DNA of 34,542 bases from the NCBI GenBank assembly GCA_964580235.1, contig CAZOJY010000024.1, forward strand, positions 1 to 34,542, read 5' to 3'. The DNA comes from G020348385 sp964580235. GTDB taxonomy: Bacteria > Acidobacteriota > Aminicenantia > Aminicenantales > Aminicenantaceae. Both the position numbers and the translations under genes were made by a program. Under the pieces are notes generated by a model. That model searched no databases. It had not been told where the DNA came from and saw nothing but the letters and a program-made list of their open reading frames with translations. This document shows positions 6,481 to 15,038 of the stretch, piece by piece (the stretch's first letter is position 1; each line of letters starts with the position of its first letter).

Positions 6481-7064
6481 TTGCCTATTTAAAAGGAAAT
6501 CTCATCCAAAAAACAACCAACCGGGTTATCCTCGACATCGGAGGCGTGGGGTATTGTGCTTCCATTCCTCTTTCGACCTATTTAAAATTAGGGGACCTCA
6601 ATGAAAAGGCGGAACTCTACATCTATACCCACGTAACAGATAACTCGTTGGCTTTATATGGTTTTTGCTCAGAAAAGGAAAAGGATCTTTTTTTAAAACT
6701 CATCAACATTTCAGGAATTGGCCCGAGGATCGCCTTGAACATCCTCTCAGGGATCGAAACGTCAGATCTCGAGGATGCCATCAGGAAAAGTGATGTGACA
6801 CGTATTTCATTAATCCCTGGAATAGGGAAAAAAACAGCCATGCGTATCGCATTGGAGCTCCAGGAAAAATTGGATCTCAAGGAAAAAGTTTTGGAAACTC
6901 ACAGCATCAAGGAGAAAGAAGACCTGATATCTGCCCTGATGAATCTTGGATTTAAGAGAAGAGAGGTGGAAATAATAGTGGACGAGTGTCTCCAAACCTT
7001 TTCCTTGGAAGCTGGTTTTGATAAGCTTTTGCGTGAGAGCTTGAAAAAATTGGCAAAAGTATAA
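6477..7064 (+). CDS. ruvA: Holliday junction DNA helicase subunit RuvA
   Basis: A 195-residue junction-binding subunit. The N-terminal OB-fold (MIAYLKGNLIQKTTNRVILDIGGVGYCASIPLST) is followed by two helix-hairpin-helix motifs (ISGIGPRIALNIL; IPGIGKKTAMRIALEL) and a C-terminal RuvB-contacting domain (DLISALMNLGFKRREVE). It overlaps ruvC by 4 bp and lies 12 bp before ruvB. A tetramer of RuvA holds the junction while RuvB hexamers pump DNA. Confidence 0.97.
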   Translation: MIAYLKGNLIQKTTNRVILDIGGVGYCASIPLSTYLKLGDLNEKAELYIYTHVTDNSLALYGFCSEKEKDLFLKLINISGIGPRIALNILSGIETSDLEDAIRKSDVTRISLIPGIGKKTAMRIALELQEKLDLKEKVLETHSIKEKEDLISALMNLGFKRREVEIIVDECLQTFSLEAGFDKLLRESLKKLAKV

Positions 7065-7076
7065 ATCAAGGACGAA

Positions 7077-8102
7077 ATGATGACCGATGTTTTAAGTCCG
7101 GTCCGGACCAAGGAAGATCTCGAATATGAGGACAATCTTCGCCCCAGGAGTTTCGCAGAGTTTGTCGGGCAGGAAACCATCAAAACAAACCTAAATATTT
7201 TCATCGAAGCGGCGCGCAAAAGGGACGATCACCTTGACCATGTGCTTTTGTACGGCCCCCCCGGTCTCGGAAAAACAAGTCTGGCGTTCCTGATCGCCAA
7301 AGAACTGGGCGTGGGGATCAAACCGACATCCGGGCCCGTGATCGAAAGAACAGGGGATCTTTCTGCCATCCTTTCCAACATGCAGCACAAGGAAATTCTT
7401 TTCATCGACGAAATCCACAGGCTTCATCCGGCGGTGGAAGAAATCTTGTATTCTGCCATGGAAGATTTCCGTCTGGATATCGTCATCGGACAGGGGCCAA
7501 GCGCAAGAAGCCACAAATTACAGCTCAAGAAATTCACATTGATAGGAGCCACGACACGCGCCGGCCGTATCACAGCACCATTGCGAGGACGATTCGGCAT
7601 CATCCACCGCTTGGACTATTACGAAGCGCATGATCTGAAGCAGATTATCAAACGGTCTGCCTCCATATTGAAAGTGAAAATAGATGACCACGGGGCCCAA
7701 CACATCGCAAGTCGGGCACGAGGCACCCCGAGAGTGGCAAACCGGTTGCTCAGAAGAGCTAGAGATTATGCCGATGTTATTGCGGACGGACAAATCACCG
7801 CGAAAGAGGCCACCAAGGCACTGGATATGATGGAAGTCGATACCCTAGGGCTGGACGATGTGGACCGAAAGATCCTTTTAATGATCATGGAAAACTTTGG
7901 CGGAGGGCCGGTCGGGATCAGCACCATTGCTGCCGCAATAGATGAAGAAAAAGATACGATCGAATCCATCTACGAACCCTTTCTTATGAGGATAGGATTT
8001 TTAGAAAGAACAAATCGCGGTCGCCGTGTGACGGACAAGGCCTACAAACATCTCGGGCTCAATCGCCACTCTTCATCCCAGGGAAAACTCTTTAAAAAAT
8101 AA
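7077..8102 (+). CDS. ruvB: Holliday junction DNA helicase motor RuvB
   Basis: A 341-residue AAA+ ATPase with Walker A GPPGLGKT (60-67), Walker B LFIDEIH (D111, E112), sensor-1 region LIGATTRAG and arginine finger region PLRGRFG. The C-terminal winged-helix domain follows (DRKILLMIMENFGGGPVGISTIAAAI). The ATG at 7077 is followed by another ATG; AAGGAC lies just upstream. The RuvAB complex migrates Holliday junctions for RuvC. The position between ruvA and queA is a common bacterial order. Confidence 0.98.
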   Translation: MMTDVLSPVRTKEDLEYEDNLRPRSFAEFVGQETIKTNLNIFIEAARKRDDHLDHVLLYGPPGLGKTSLAFLIAKELGVGIKPTSGPVIERTGDLSAILSNMQHKEILFIDEIHRLHPAVEEILYSAMEDFRLDIVIGQGPSARSHKLQLKKFTLIGATTRAGRITAPLRGRFGIIHRLDYYEAHDLKQIIKRSASILKVKIDDHGAQHIASRARGTPRVANRLLRRARDYADVIADGQITAKEATKALDMMEVDTLGLDDVDRKILLMIMENFGGGPVGISTIAAAIDEEKDTIESIYEPFLMRIGFLERTNRGRRVTDKAYKHLGLNRHSSSQGKLFKK

Positions 8103-8113
8103 TCAGGGTCCTC

Positions 8114-9148
8114 ATGCTGGTTTCGGAATTCGATTACACCCTTCCCCAAGAACTCATTGCACAGATTCCTGTGCCAGAAAGAGACCGGTCGCGCATGATG
8201 ATCTGCAACCGCCAAACCGGTGATATCCGCCATGCCCATTTTTTCGACATTCCTAAATATTATAAAAAAGATGACATTCTGGTTTTGAATTCATCCAAAG
8301 TCATCCCCGCAAAAATCTGGGGAAAAAAGGAGGATGGCAGGACCATCGAATTCCTTTTCCTGAAAGAAACAGGGAAAAAAATTTGGGAAGTATTGTGTCG
8401 GCCGGCCAAATACGTCAAGGTGGGAGACGAAATAGCTTTCGCCGAAGATTCCACCGGACAGGTTGTCGGGACCGAACCCGAAGGAAAACGTTCAATACGA
8501 TTTCCGCAGGGAAAAGTCCTTTCCCTTCTAAAAAAATCAGGGAATGCTCCCCTGCCGCCTTATATCCGGCGCAAAAAAGGCGATGTCGAATTACGAACGG
8601 AGGATCTGGAGAGGTACCAGACGGTTTTCGCTCGAAAAGAGGGATCTATTGCCGCTCCGACCGCCGGTCTCCATTTCACCCCGGAACTCCTCGACAGACT
8701 CAAACACAAGGGAGTAACCCTATGTGACATATCCCTGGATGTAGGCCTGGCCACCTTCCAGCCCGTCCGGGTTCAACAGGTAGAGGATCACCTCATGCTC
8801 GCAGAAACCTACGAAATTTCTGCGGATATAGCTCAGGCCATCACAGACGGGATCAAGAAAAAACATCCGGTGACCGCTGTGGGAACCACCTCAGTCAGGG
8901 CTATGGAAAGCGCTTTTGAGAAGGGACGCGTAAGGGCCGGACAATTATCGACGGACCTTTTCATCTATCCCGGATACGAGTTCCAGGTCGTCGACAGGCT
9001 CTTGACCAACTTTCACCTGCCCAAATCGACTTTATTGATGCTGGTCTCCGCCTTCGCGGGCAAGGATTTTGTATTCAAAGCGTATCGGGAAGCAGTGGAG
9101 AAAAAATACAGGTTTTACAGCTATGGCGACTGCATGCTCATTATTTGA
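8114..9148 (+). CDS. queA: S-adenosylmethionine:tRNA ribosyltransferase-isomerase QueA
   Basis: A 344-residue enzyme that moves the ribosyl group of S-adenosylmethionine to preQ1 at tRNA position 34, giving epoxyqueuosine. Signature stretches are present: FDYTLPQELIAQIPVPERDRSR, YQTVFARKEGSIAAPTAGLHFTPELL, VTAVGTTSVRAMES and LLTNFHLPKSTLLMLVSAFAG. Length fits the family. It begins 11 bp after ruvB and ends the housekeeping operon. No clear terminator hairpin follows the stop. Confidence 0.97.
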   Translation: MLVSEFDYTLPQELIAQIPVPERDRSRMMICNRQTGDIRHAHFFDIPKYYKKDDILVLNSSKVIPAKIWGKKEDGRTIEFLFLKETGKKIWEVLCRPAKYVKVGDEIAFAEDSTGQVVGTEPEGKRSIRFPQGKVLSLLKKSGNAPLPPYIRRKKGDVELRTEDLERYQTVFARKEGSIAAPTAGLHFTPELLDRLKHKGVTLCDISLDVGLATFQPVRVQQVEDHLMLAETYEISADIAQAITDGIKKKHPVTAVGTTSVRAMESAFEKGRVRAGQLSTDLFIYPGYEFQVVDRLLTNFHLPKSTLLMLVSAFAGKDFVFKAYREAVEKKYRFYSYGDCMLII

Positions 9149-9487
9149 CTTTATTAACTCTTACATGCCATCATGCATATCCTGAGCGACATTGAGGATC
9201 CAGCCTTTCCGAATTGTCTTTCGAGGGAATCCTGAAGGGACTCCGAGTATGTATTGAGCACGACCATAATGATGGTATAAAGCCACAGGCAATCATTGGA
9301 ATAATGGATGATGTTGTAGAAGTATTGAGTTAACGAGCGGAGTTACGAAGGAGCCGAGAAAGGCAATGAGGAAATGGCGTAAAAGATCCTCACTAAAGCG
9401 AAGGACATGCCTGATGGCAAAGAGTAATAATCCAGGTTGACAAAGGGGAAGCGTTGTCTTATAAACAACAAGACAAGGCGGACTTTA
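9149..9487. other. Intergenic region with a possible decayed coding remnant
   Basis: No gene, tRNA or clear terminator is recognised between queA and the next gene. One plus-strand frame (9196-9333) stays open for 45 codons and reads ELSFEGILKGLRVCIEHDHN and then IIGIMDDVVEVLS before a stop. A related frame continues with interrupting stops to about 9430. It has no good start or ribosome site. It looks more like a decayed gene fragment than a working peptide, and I do not recognise it. Confidence 0.3.
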
Positions 9488-9847
9488 ATGACGGAGAAAA
9501 GACCCGAACAGATTGATCCTGCAGAAGAAGAAAAATTGGACAGCATCCTGCATCCCAGCACCACGGCCAAAACATTCAAGATCACCATAGAGTTTGGCCA
9601 TAAGTCATCCCCCAACTATGATAAAGCCGTGGATCTTGCCAGAAGAAACCCGACATACCAAGAAGAAGGTGACGGTGAGTGGATCCGGCATTCTGCCACA
9701 TACACTCCTAAAGAAGTGGAAGAGCTTTTTCAACTCTTTTCCTTCATCCATGAATGGGAAAACACGGAAGTCCTGGTGAATCACAAGAGGATCCCTTACG
9801 GGCATCAGCTCTGGCTGCCTTTGATGTGGTTCTATCGAGTGAAATAA
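9488..9847 (+). CDS. Hypothetical protein, unrecognised
   Basis: A 119-residue acidic protein from the ATG at 9488; the frame can extend to a TTG at 9437. No signal peptide or membrane helix is visible. The C-terminal half is rich in aromatics (GEWIRHSATYTPKEVEELFQLFSFIHEWENTEVLVNHKRI, ending LWLPLMWFYRVK) and looks like a compact folded domain. I do not recognise a family. It is convergent with the giant secreted protein gene, whose 3' end lies only 6 bp away, and it is separated from queA by about 340 bp. Confidence 0.6.
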   Translation: MTEKRPEQIDPAEEEKLDSILHPSTTAKTFKITIEFGHKSSPNYDKAVDLARRNPTYQEEGDGEWIRHSATYTPKEVEELFQLFSFIHEWENTEVLVNHKRIPYGHQLWLPLMWFYRVK

Positions 9848-9853
9848 TCCCTA

Positions 9854-12800
9854 TCAGTTTTTTACAGTAGCTGACCTTTCGCTCTCATTACCTGAAGATT
9901 CGACGGATGTAACGGCATAAACAAACTTTTCGGAAATATTCAAATAGCCATCCACATAAACCAATGTTTGACCTGGAACAGTTCCAATCAATAGATAATT
10001 TTCATCTCCTTTTCCGGCTTCTTTCCGGTAAATGCGGTAGCTGATGATCGTCAGGCCAACATTTTCAGGATTCGCTGCCCAACTCAAGGTGTGAAAGGCT
10101 TCTTTCCGGAACAGGCTTCGGTTGATCTCTCTTTTTAACGAAACATGAATAGGAGGACGGCATGCTTTAACCGCAATCGTGGCTTCGGCCGTATCTGTTA
10201 ATCCGTCGTTGTCAGTCACTCTCAAGCTAATGAGAAATTCTCCTTTAGAGGTATAGGTGTGCGAGGGATTAACACCACTGTCTTTGCCCAAATCACCAAA
10301 ATCCCATTCATAGGAGACGATGTGGCCGTCAGGATCGTATGAAGCAGAGGCATCAAATATTATTTTGCACGGGATAAAACCAGTCTTAGGTTGGTAGTCG
10401 AAAAGTGCAACCGGAGGAGATTTTGCTAAGACTCTGACTTGATCGGGTTTGCTGTCATCCATACCATCATTGACTATCAATCGAATCACATATTCTCCGC
10501 CTTTGTCAGGAGTAAAGGCAGGATGAACAGAACCGGGATTTTTGAGTGTTACCTGACTATCAGAAGGTCTTGTGAGGAAATCCCAGCGGTAAGTCAAGGG
10601 ATCGTCTTCAGGATCATACGAAGCCGAACCATCCAGTTGTACCAAATTGCCCACATTGGCGCTCTGATTGGGTCCAGCAACAGCTACCGGAGGTCGATTG
10701 GTGACCGTGATGAGTCCCGTTGAATCATTCCCCAATGTGGAATGTGATGCCCTTATCCTTGAAGTCCCTGCATGGTGTCCTGTAAAAACAGCGCTTCTGT
10801 TATCCCCAGAACGCACCAGGTCCCCCCGAACAACGCCGCCCCTCCTGTTGGTCAAACTCCAATTCACCGCTGCGTTGGCCACAAAGTTGTCATTGGAATC
10901 CCTTGAGATGGAATAGACGGTGAAGTTCTCCCCAGATCCGATGGTTCGGGTGTCCACCTCCATACCCGTGCCGTCAGCAGCATCCTCGATAATGACCCTG
11001 CTGGCTGTTCCTGCGGTTATGTTAAAGGGATTAGAGGTGGTCGTGGCCAAACCGGAGGAGGTGGCATCAAACGTATAGCCAATCCCTGCCAAATCAATGC
11101 TCAAGTCATTAAAGGTTGCTACACCACTGGATGCAGTCTGAGGCGAGGTACCGGAAAGAGTCCCTCCTCCTGGATTATTGTTTATGGCCATTCCTACGCT
11201 GGTCGTGTTATCGGATGTACAAACATTGTTCCACGGATCCCTCACTTCTACAGTGACAGCAGGCACAACAATCGCACCTGCCGCCGTATCCGTAGGCTGC
11301 TGGGCAAAGTTAAGATTGGAAGCTGGCCCCGGACTGACCGTTAAATCCAGATCATAAGAGGGATCCCCGAAGGAATCGATTGTCCCATCAGTGACATCGA
11401 CCTCCACCGTCTCTGCCCTGTATGCGATTAAGGTTGCAGCACCTGCATCACTGACGCCATTGGTAAAATTCACAGCAGTAGCTGTGCCAACATCTGTTCC
11501 CTCCACAGTGGGCGTTGTTCCATCAGGAGCAGAAGAAGGCCCAGAAAAGGTCAAGTTTTGAGATCCAGTGTAGCTTGTGGCCACATTCCCGCTTGCATCG
11601 TATGCTGTTATGGTAAGTTCATTGCTCGTCCCGGCCGTCATCGTGGCATTGCCNNNNNNNNNNNNNNNNNNNNNNNNNNNNNNNNNNNNNNNNNNNNNNN
11701 NNNNNNNNNNNNNNNNNNNNNNNNNNNNNNNNNNNNNNNNNNNNNNNNNNNNNCGTATGCTGTTATGGTAAGTTCATTGCTCGTCCCGGCCGTCATCGTG
11801 GCATTGCCCGTTACCTTGAAATAGGCAGGGACTCCTTCCTCAGCTCCCCATGGGCCGTGACTAGGTTCCGGTTCGACATACTTCCTAACAAAAAAGGAAT
11901 CAAACCAGCCCGTGGCTTGTGCAACGATGACCTCGACTTGACCAGCTCCTGCGTGCGTTGAATCTGTCGCAGTCAACACCACTTCATCAATTTGCCCTTC
12001 ATTATAGATTCCTGTCAGAGAGTTGCCATAAATCCTTAGCTCCGCTGTGTGGGGAATCCCCCCAAACGGATGATAAGTATTGCTGGGAGGAGAGGCAATG
12101 GCTGTCGTCCTGGCATCTCTCACCAAAGCTGGAGAGGCGGAATAGTATCCTCCGGCCACATAAAAACCGTAATAAGCGGAATTCCCCGTCCACCTTCCCA
12201 GGATTCCGTTTGTTGTGTTCCAGGGATAAGAACCCGAAATGCCAAAAGTGACTTTAGCGGCGAAATTCTGGATGGAAAGATTAAAACTCTTGACCATCCA
12301 TCCCCCCGTAAAGTTGTCATTTGTATCAAAGGCGACACGCCTGTTCACAGGGTCGTAGTAGGGATTGTATGCTCCTAAACCGTGCCAAAGAGTGGTATGC
12401 CTTCCTATATCGTAGTCGGCGGACGAATCTATGACAAAGTCATCGAACCAGTCGAAAGTATTTTTGCCATTGCTTGTGGTCGCTGCCCCGTTATTGCCAT
12501 AATAAAGGTATATGGTAGTGGAACCGGGACTTGCGGGAATGCTACTGACTTCTACCCAAAAAACGCCATAATTCCCATCGATTTTATTCTCAATCCAATA
12601 ATCCAGTTGGGTGGAACCATCGCTCTCGGTGAAACGGATATCCCCAAAATCTGTCCTGCAGTTATTATCGAGATAAACATCCTCCCCGCTGTCGGCACCG
12701 CTTCCGTAGTGGACGACAACGCGGATGGCATAATCGGAAAGCAAGCCTACAGGTGATCCGTTTACGGTATGGCTCTTCCGGTAATCCCAACCTGGTGGCA

Positions 12801-14193
12801 ACCACGTTATTTTTAGCTTGTTTCCGTCGGACCTGTCTCGACGAAATTGGATCTCTCTGTCATAAAAGGCAAACGTTTCGTCTAGATCGCGGTCTCTTAT
12901 TCTGAAGGGGAGATCTGGACCAACGCCTGGTTTGTAGCCACCAGGCGAAGACATGTGCAAATTCGCTTCAACTTCAACGGGCTCTTCAATCCTGTCGCCG
13001 AAATCTTTAGCCGGTTTCCAGCTCTTTTGATCATATCCGTTTATCCAGAAACTCCATTCATGAGTTTTTATTCCCGCAGAATCCGTTAAAGATATCTCAG
13101 ATGCTGACCAGTTCCAGCCGTTTCTGTCTCTGTATCCATCAACACACCAATGGTCATAATCAGGGGTGACCAGGACGATCCCAACACCCCCGTTCTCCCC
13201 GTAAACTCCCCAAAAGTTATCGGATAATCCAGGCGAAAAAACAGCATCGCCATCGAAAGGGCCCCATATGCTGGGAATATCATACAATGTGGCGGTGTCA
13301 CCATCTGTGGCCATAAAGGCAGTATGAAGGCAAGCCCCCTCTCCTTCTTTTATTTCAAATGCCAGTGGCCATTTTTTCCCGAGAATCTGGGGAGATGAGT
13401 TTCGGTAGGCTTTCCATCGGATATTCAGCCTCGTTTTGATCTCATGACCATTGGGAACATAATAAAATGTATAACAGCAATCGGTTAATTCATCTTGTGT
13501 GTCAGAACTCTCATGCTCATAGCGCAGCTCTATTTTGTAACGAACAGGACCACCAGTGACAGAAACCGCGCTGCATCTTTGAGTGCCTCCGTCTAACTGA
13601 GGTCCAAAGCGAGATGCTGTATCCTCGATAAGCGGGGTTCCAAAAGGTGGCCGGAAATAAGATATTCTTCCATCCCTTTCGTCAATTCTTGCTGTTTCGT
13701 ATTCTGCCCCGCCGAACTTGTAAAAGACGGAAATATGGTCGCCCGAAGGCAACACCAAAATCCCCCCGGCATTCCTACTGTTGTAATAGTCCGGCGGCGG
13801 TTTGGGACTGTTTTCCAAAATGTCAAAATACACATAATATGTTTTTGAATCCCCAGCTTCCAGAAATCCTGTGAGCCAAATAATCTCTCCTGTACCTGGC
13901 TCAAACTGAGATAGCACTTCTCTGGGAGAATCAGTTTGATCTATAACCCTGATGGATCTTGTATCCAAAGTGCCCAAGATCCCCCATCGGTAAAAAAGCG
14001 ATTCAAAATCGACCTGCAGCTCGACTGGTTCATCCTCTCTGTCGTAACTTCCGCCAAAAACTTCGACCTTTATCCTGTAATGCCATTCTTGGTCCCACCA
14101 TTCAGAAGAAGGAGAAGGAGAAAAAGCCTGTGCACGGGCAAAAGAAAAAACAGAAAGAACGGCCACCATCAACGCCAAATATTTCTTGTTCAT
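9854..14193 (-). CDS. Large secreted multidomain protein (DUF2341, Ig-like, PKD repeats), split by scaffold gap
   Basis: One gene spans the N gap. The right part starts with ATG 14193 and the left part ends at 9854. If the duplicated 55 bp and the 100 Ns are collapsed, a continuous 1394-residue frame results. Residues 1-22 are a signal peptide (LALMVAVLSVFSFARA). A DUF2341-like sandwich (WHYRIKVEV) is followed by an unassigned region, a second clear DUF2341 domain (about 468-570: WDYRKSHTV, then TTIYLYYGN) and a LamG-like beta stretch. After the gap come filamin/invasin-like repeats (AYDASGNVATSYTG), two PKD domains (about 1114-1293: SASYDPEDD, SYEWDFGD) and a fibronectin-like C-terminus. It is probably an extracellular or surface carbohydrate- or particle-binding protein. 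No sorting signal is obvious. It follows the barrel gene by 37 bp and is likely co-transcribed with it. Confidence 0.85.
11599..11653. repeat. 55-bp direct repeat, left side of scaffold gap
   Basis: These 55 bases end exactly at the first N and are identical to 11754-11808, which begin exactly after the last N. They encode the same peptide in both flanking reading frames (GNATMTAGTSNELTITAY). An exact 55-bp match ending at both contig tips is what overlapping contig ends look like. Confidence 0.95.
11654..11753. other. Scaffold gap of 100 Ns
   Basis: Exactly 100 undetermined bases, a conventional fixed gap size. It lies inside the large secreted protein gene. Confidence 0.99.
11754..11808. 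repeat. 55-bp direct repeat, right side of scaffold gap
   Basis: Identical to 11599-11653 (see there). The gene frame is restored if one copy and the Ns are removed: 4340 bp minus 155 bp gives 4185 bp, divisible by 3. Confidence 0.95.
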
Positions 14194-14230
14194 GATATTC
14201 TCGTATACAAAGATTTCTCACTCCATTCGT

Positions 14231-14785
14231 TCAAAAAGAATAGCCTCCTCCCAGCCCAATTCGGAAACCCCCTAGCTTGAATGTTTCATCAAATGGCTTT
14301 GTATCGGCGTTGACAAATCTCAGATTCAAATCGATAAAGAACCTTTGTCCAAAGGATATGTAACACCCTCCCTCGATGTGATATCCCAGGGCCGAATCTG
14401 AGGTGTTTCCTATCCGAGCTTTCTCTTCAAAAGAATAAAAATCCGCTCCAGCTCCAAGATAAGGACTGAGATTGTTCATCTCCATCAATTTAATTCTCGC
14501 TCCCAAAACGACAGGTAACAGGGAAAATGCGATCTCTTCCTTGGTTAAAGTCATCTCTCCCGTATCCTTTAAATAACCGATCTCCCCTCTGAGCTCAATA
14601 TTTTTCGTCAAATCAAAACCGAGAAAAACCCCGAACATGAGGTTGCCTGAACCGTAAGTCTTTTTGTAAATGGAATCAGCTACCGAATAATATCCTACAG
14701 AGCCTCCCGCTCTGAATCCTTCTGAATAAGAAAATGTATTGAAACAAAACAACAAAGAACCCATGATTATTAAAGATTTCTTCAT
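14231..14785 (-). CDS. Outer-membrane beta-barrel protein (OmpA/Opa-like 8-strand type)
   Basis: A 184-residue protein from the ATG at 14785. An ATG at 14791 is also in frame but lies too close to AGGA. The signal peptide (LIIMGSLLFCFNTFSYS) is followed by about eight amphipathic strands with aromatic edges (GSVGYYSV, NLMFGVFLGFD, ELRGEIGYL, LSPYLGAGADFYSF, HIEGGCYISFG, FFIDLNLRFV). The terminal strand FRIGLGGGYSF ends in phenylalanine. This matches small outer-membrane barrels of the porin_OmpL/OMP_b-brl type. It is the first gene after the sigma-54-like promoter and precedes the giant secreted protein, which it may help display or export (inference). No specific ligand can be assigned. Confidence 0.75.
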   Translation of the reverse strand: MKKSLIIMGSLLFCFNTFSYSEGFRAGGSVGYYSVADSIYKKTYGSGNLMFGVFLGFDLTKNIELRGEIGYLKDTGEMTLTKEEIAFSLLPVVLGARIKLMEMNNLSPYLGAGADFYSFEEKARIGNTSDSALGYHIEGGCYISFGQRFFIDLNLRFVNADTKPFDETFKLGGFRIGLGGGYSF

Positions 14786-14913
14786 TTTCATTTCCTAATC
14801 ACTTCACACATACGTAAATCGAAGTCTCCCCATCGGCAGATCATAGAATCTGCTAAAAAAATATATTAAATGCCCATCTTTTGCGTGTAATTATATTTTC
14901 ACTCACTATAAGT

Positions 14914-14929
14914 TGCAAGATTTATTCCA
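14914..14929 (-). promoter_or_regulatory. Sigma-54-type (-24/-12) promoter for the barrel gene
   Basis: The minus strand reads TGGAATAAATCTTGCA. TGG and TTGCA are separated by 8 bp, giving the required GG-N10-GC spacing of RpoN promoters (consensus TGGCACG-N4-TTGCA). The predicted start near 14903 leaves a leader of about 110-120 nt before the ATG. Two palindromes 60-95 bp upstream suit an enhancer-binding protein. Confidence 0.6.
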
Positions 14930-14990
14930 TTTATGAAATATCTCAATTACCTGACATAGACAGAAATAGGGGAATTAAAGGCAGAAAAAA

Positions 14991-15025
14991 TGACAAACAT
15001 TGTCACTCAATGACAAATATTGTCA
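14991..15025. promoter_or_regulatory. Tandem palindromic activator sites
   Basis: TGACAA-ACA-TTGTCA (14991-15005) and TGACAA-ATA-TTGTCA (15011-15025) are two near-identical 15-bp palindromes. Their centres are 20 bp apart, about two helical turns, so bound dimers would sit on the same DNA face. They lie between the hyuB stop and the sigma-54-like promoter, at typical enhancer distance. Confidence 0.65.
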
Positions 15026-15038
15026 ATTAGAAGGCCAT

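Noticed and set aside
9854..14193. Reading the two parts beside the N gap as separate genes
   Set aside because: The left part has no ribosome site or signal peptide, its start peptide duplicates the end of the right part, and collapse of the 55-bp overlap gives one continuous frame.
14991..15025. Start of a CRISPR array or short tandem repeat
   Set aside because: Only two units, each an internal palindrome with a 5-bp separation; better explained as paired operator sites.
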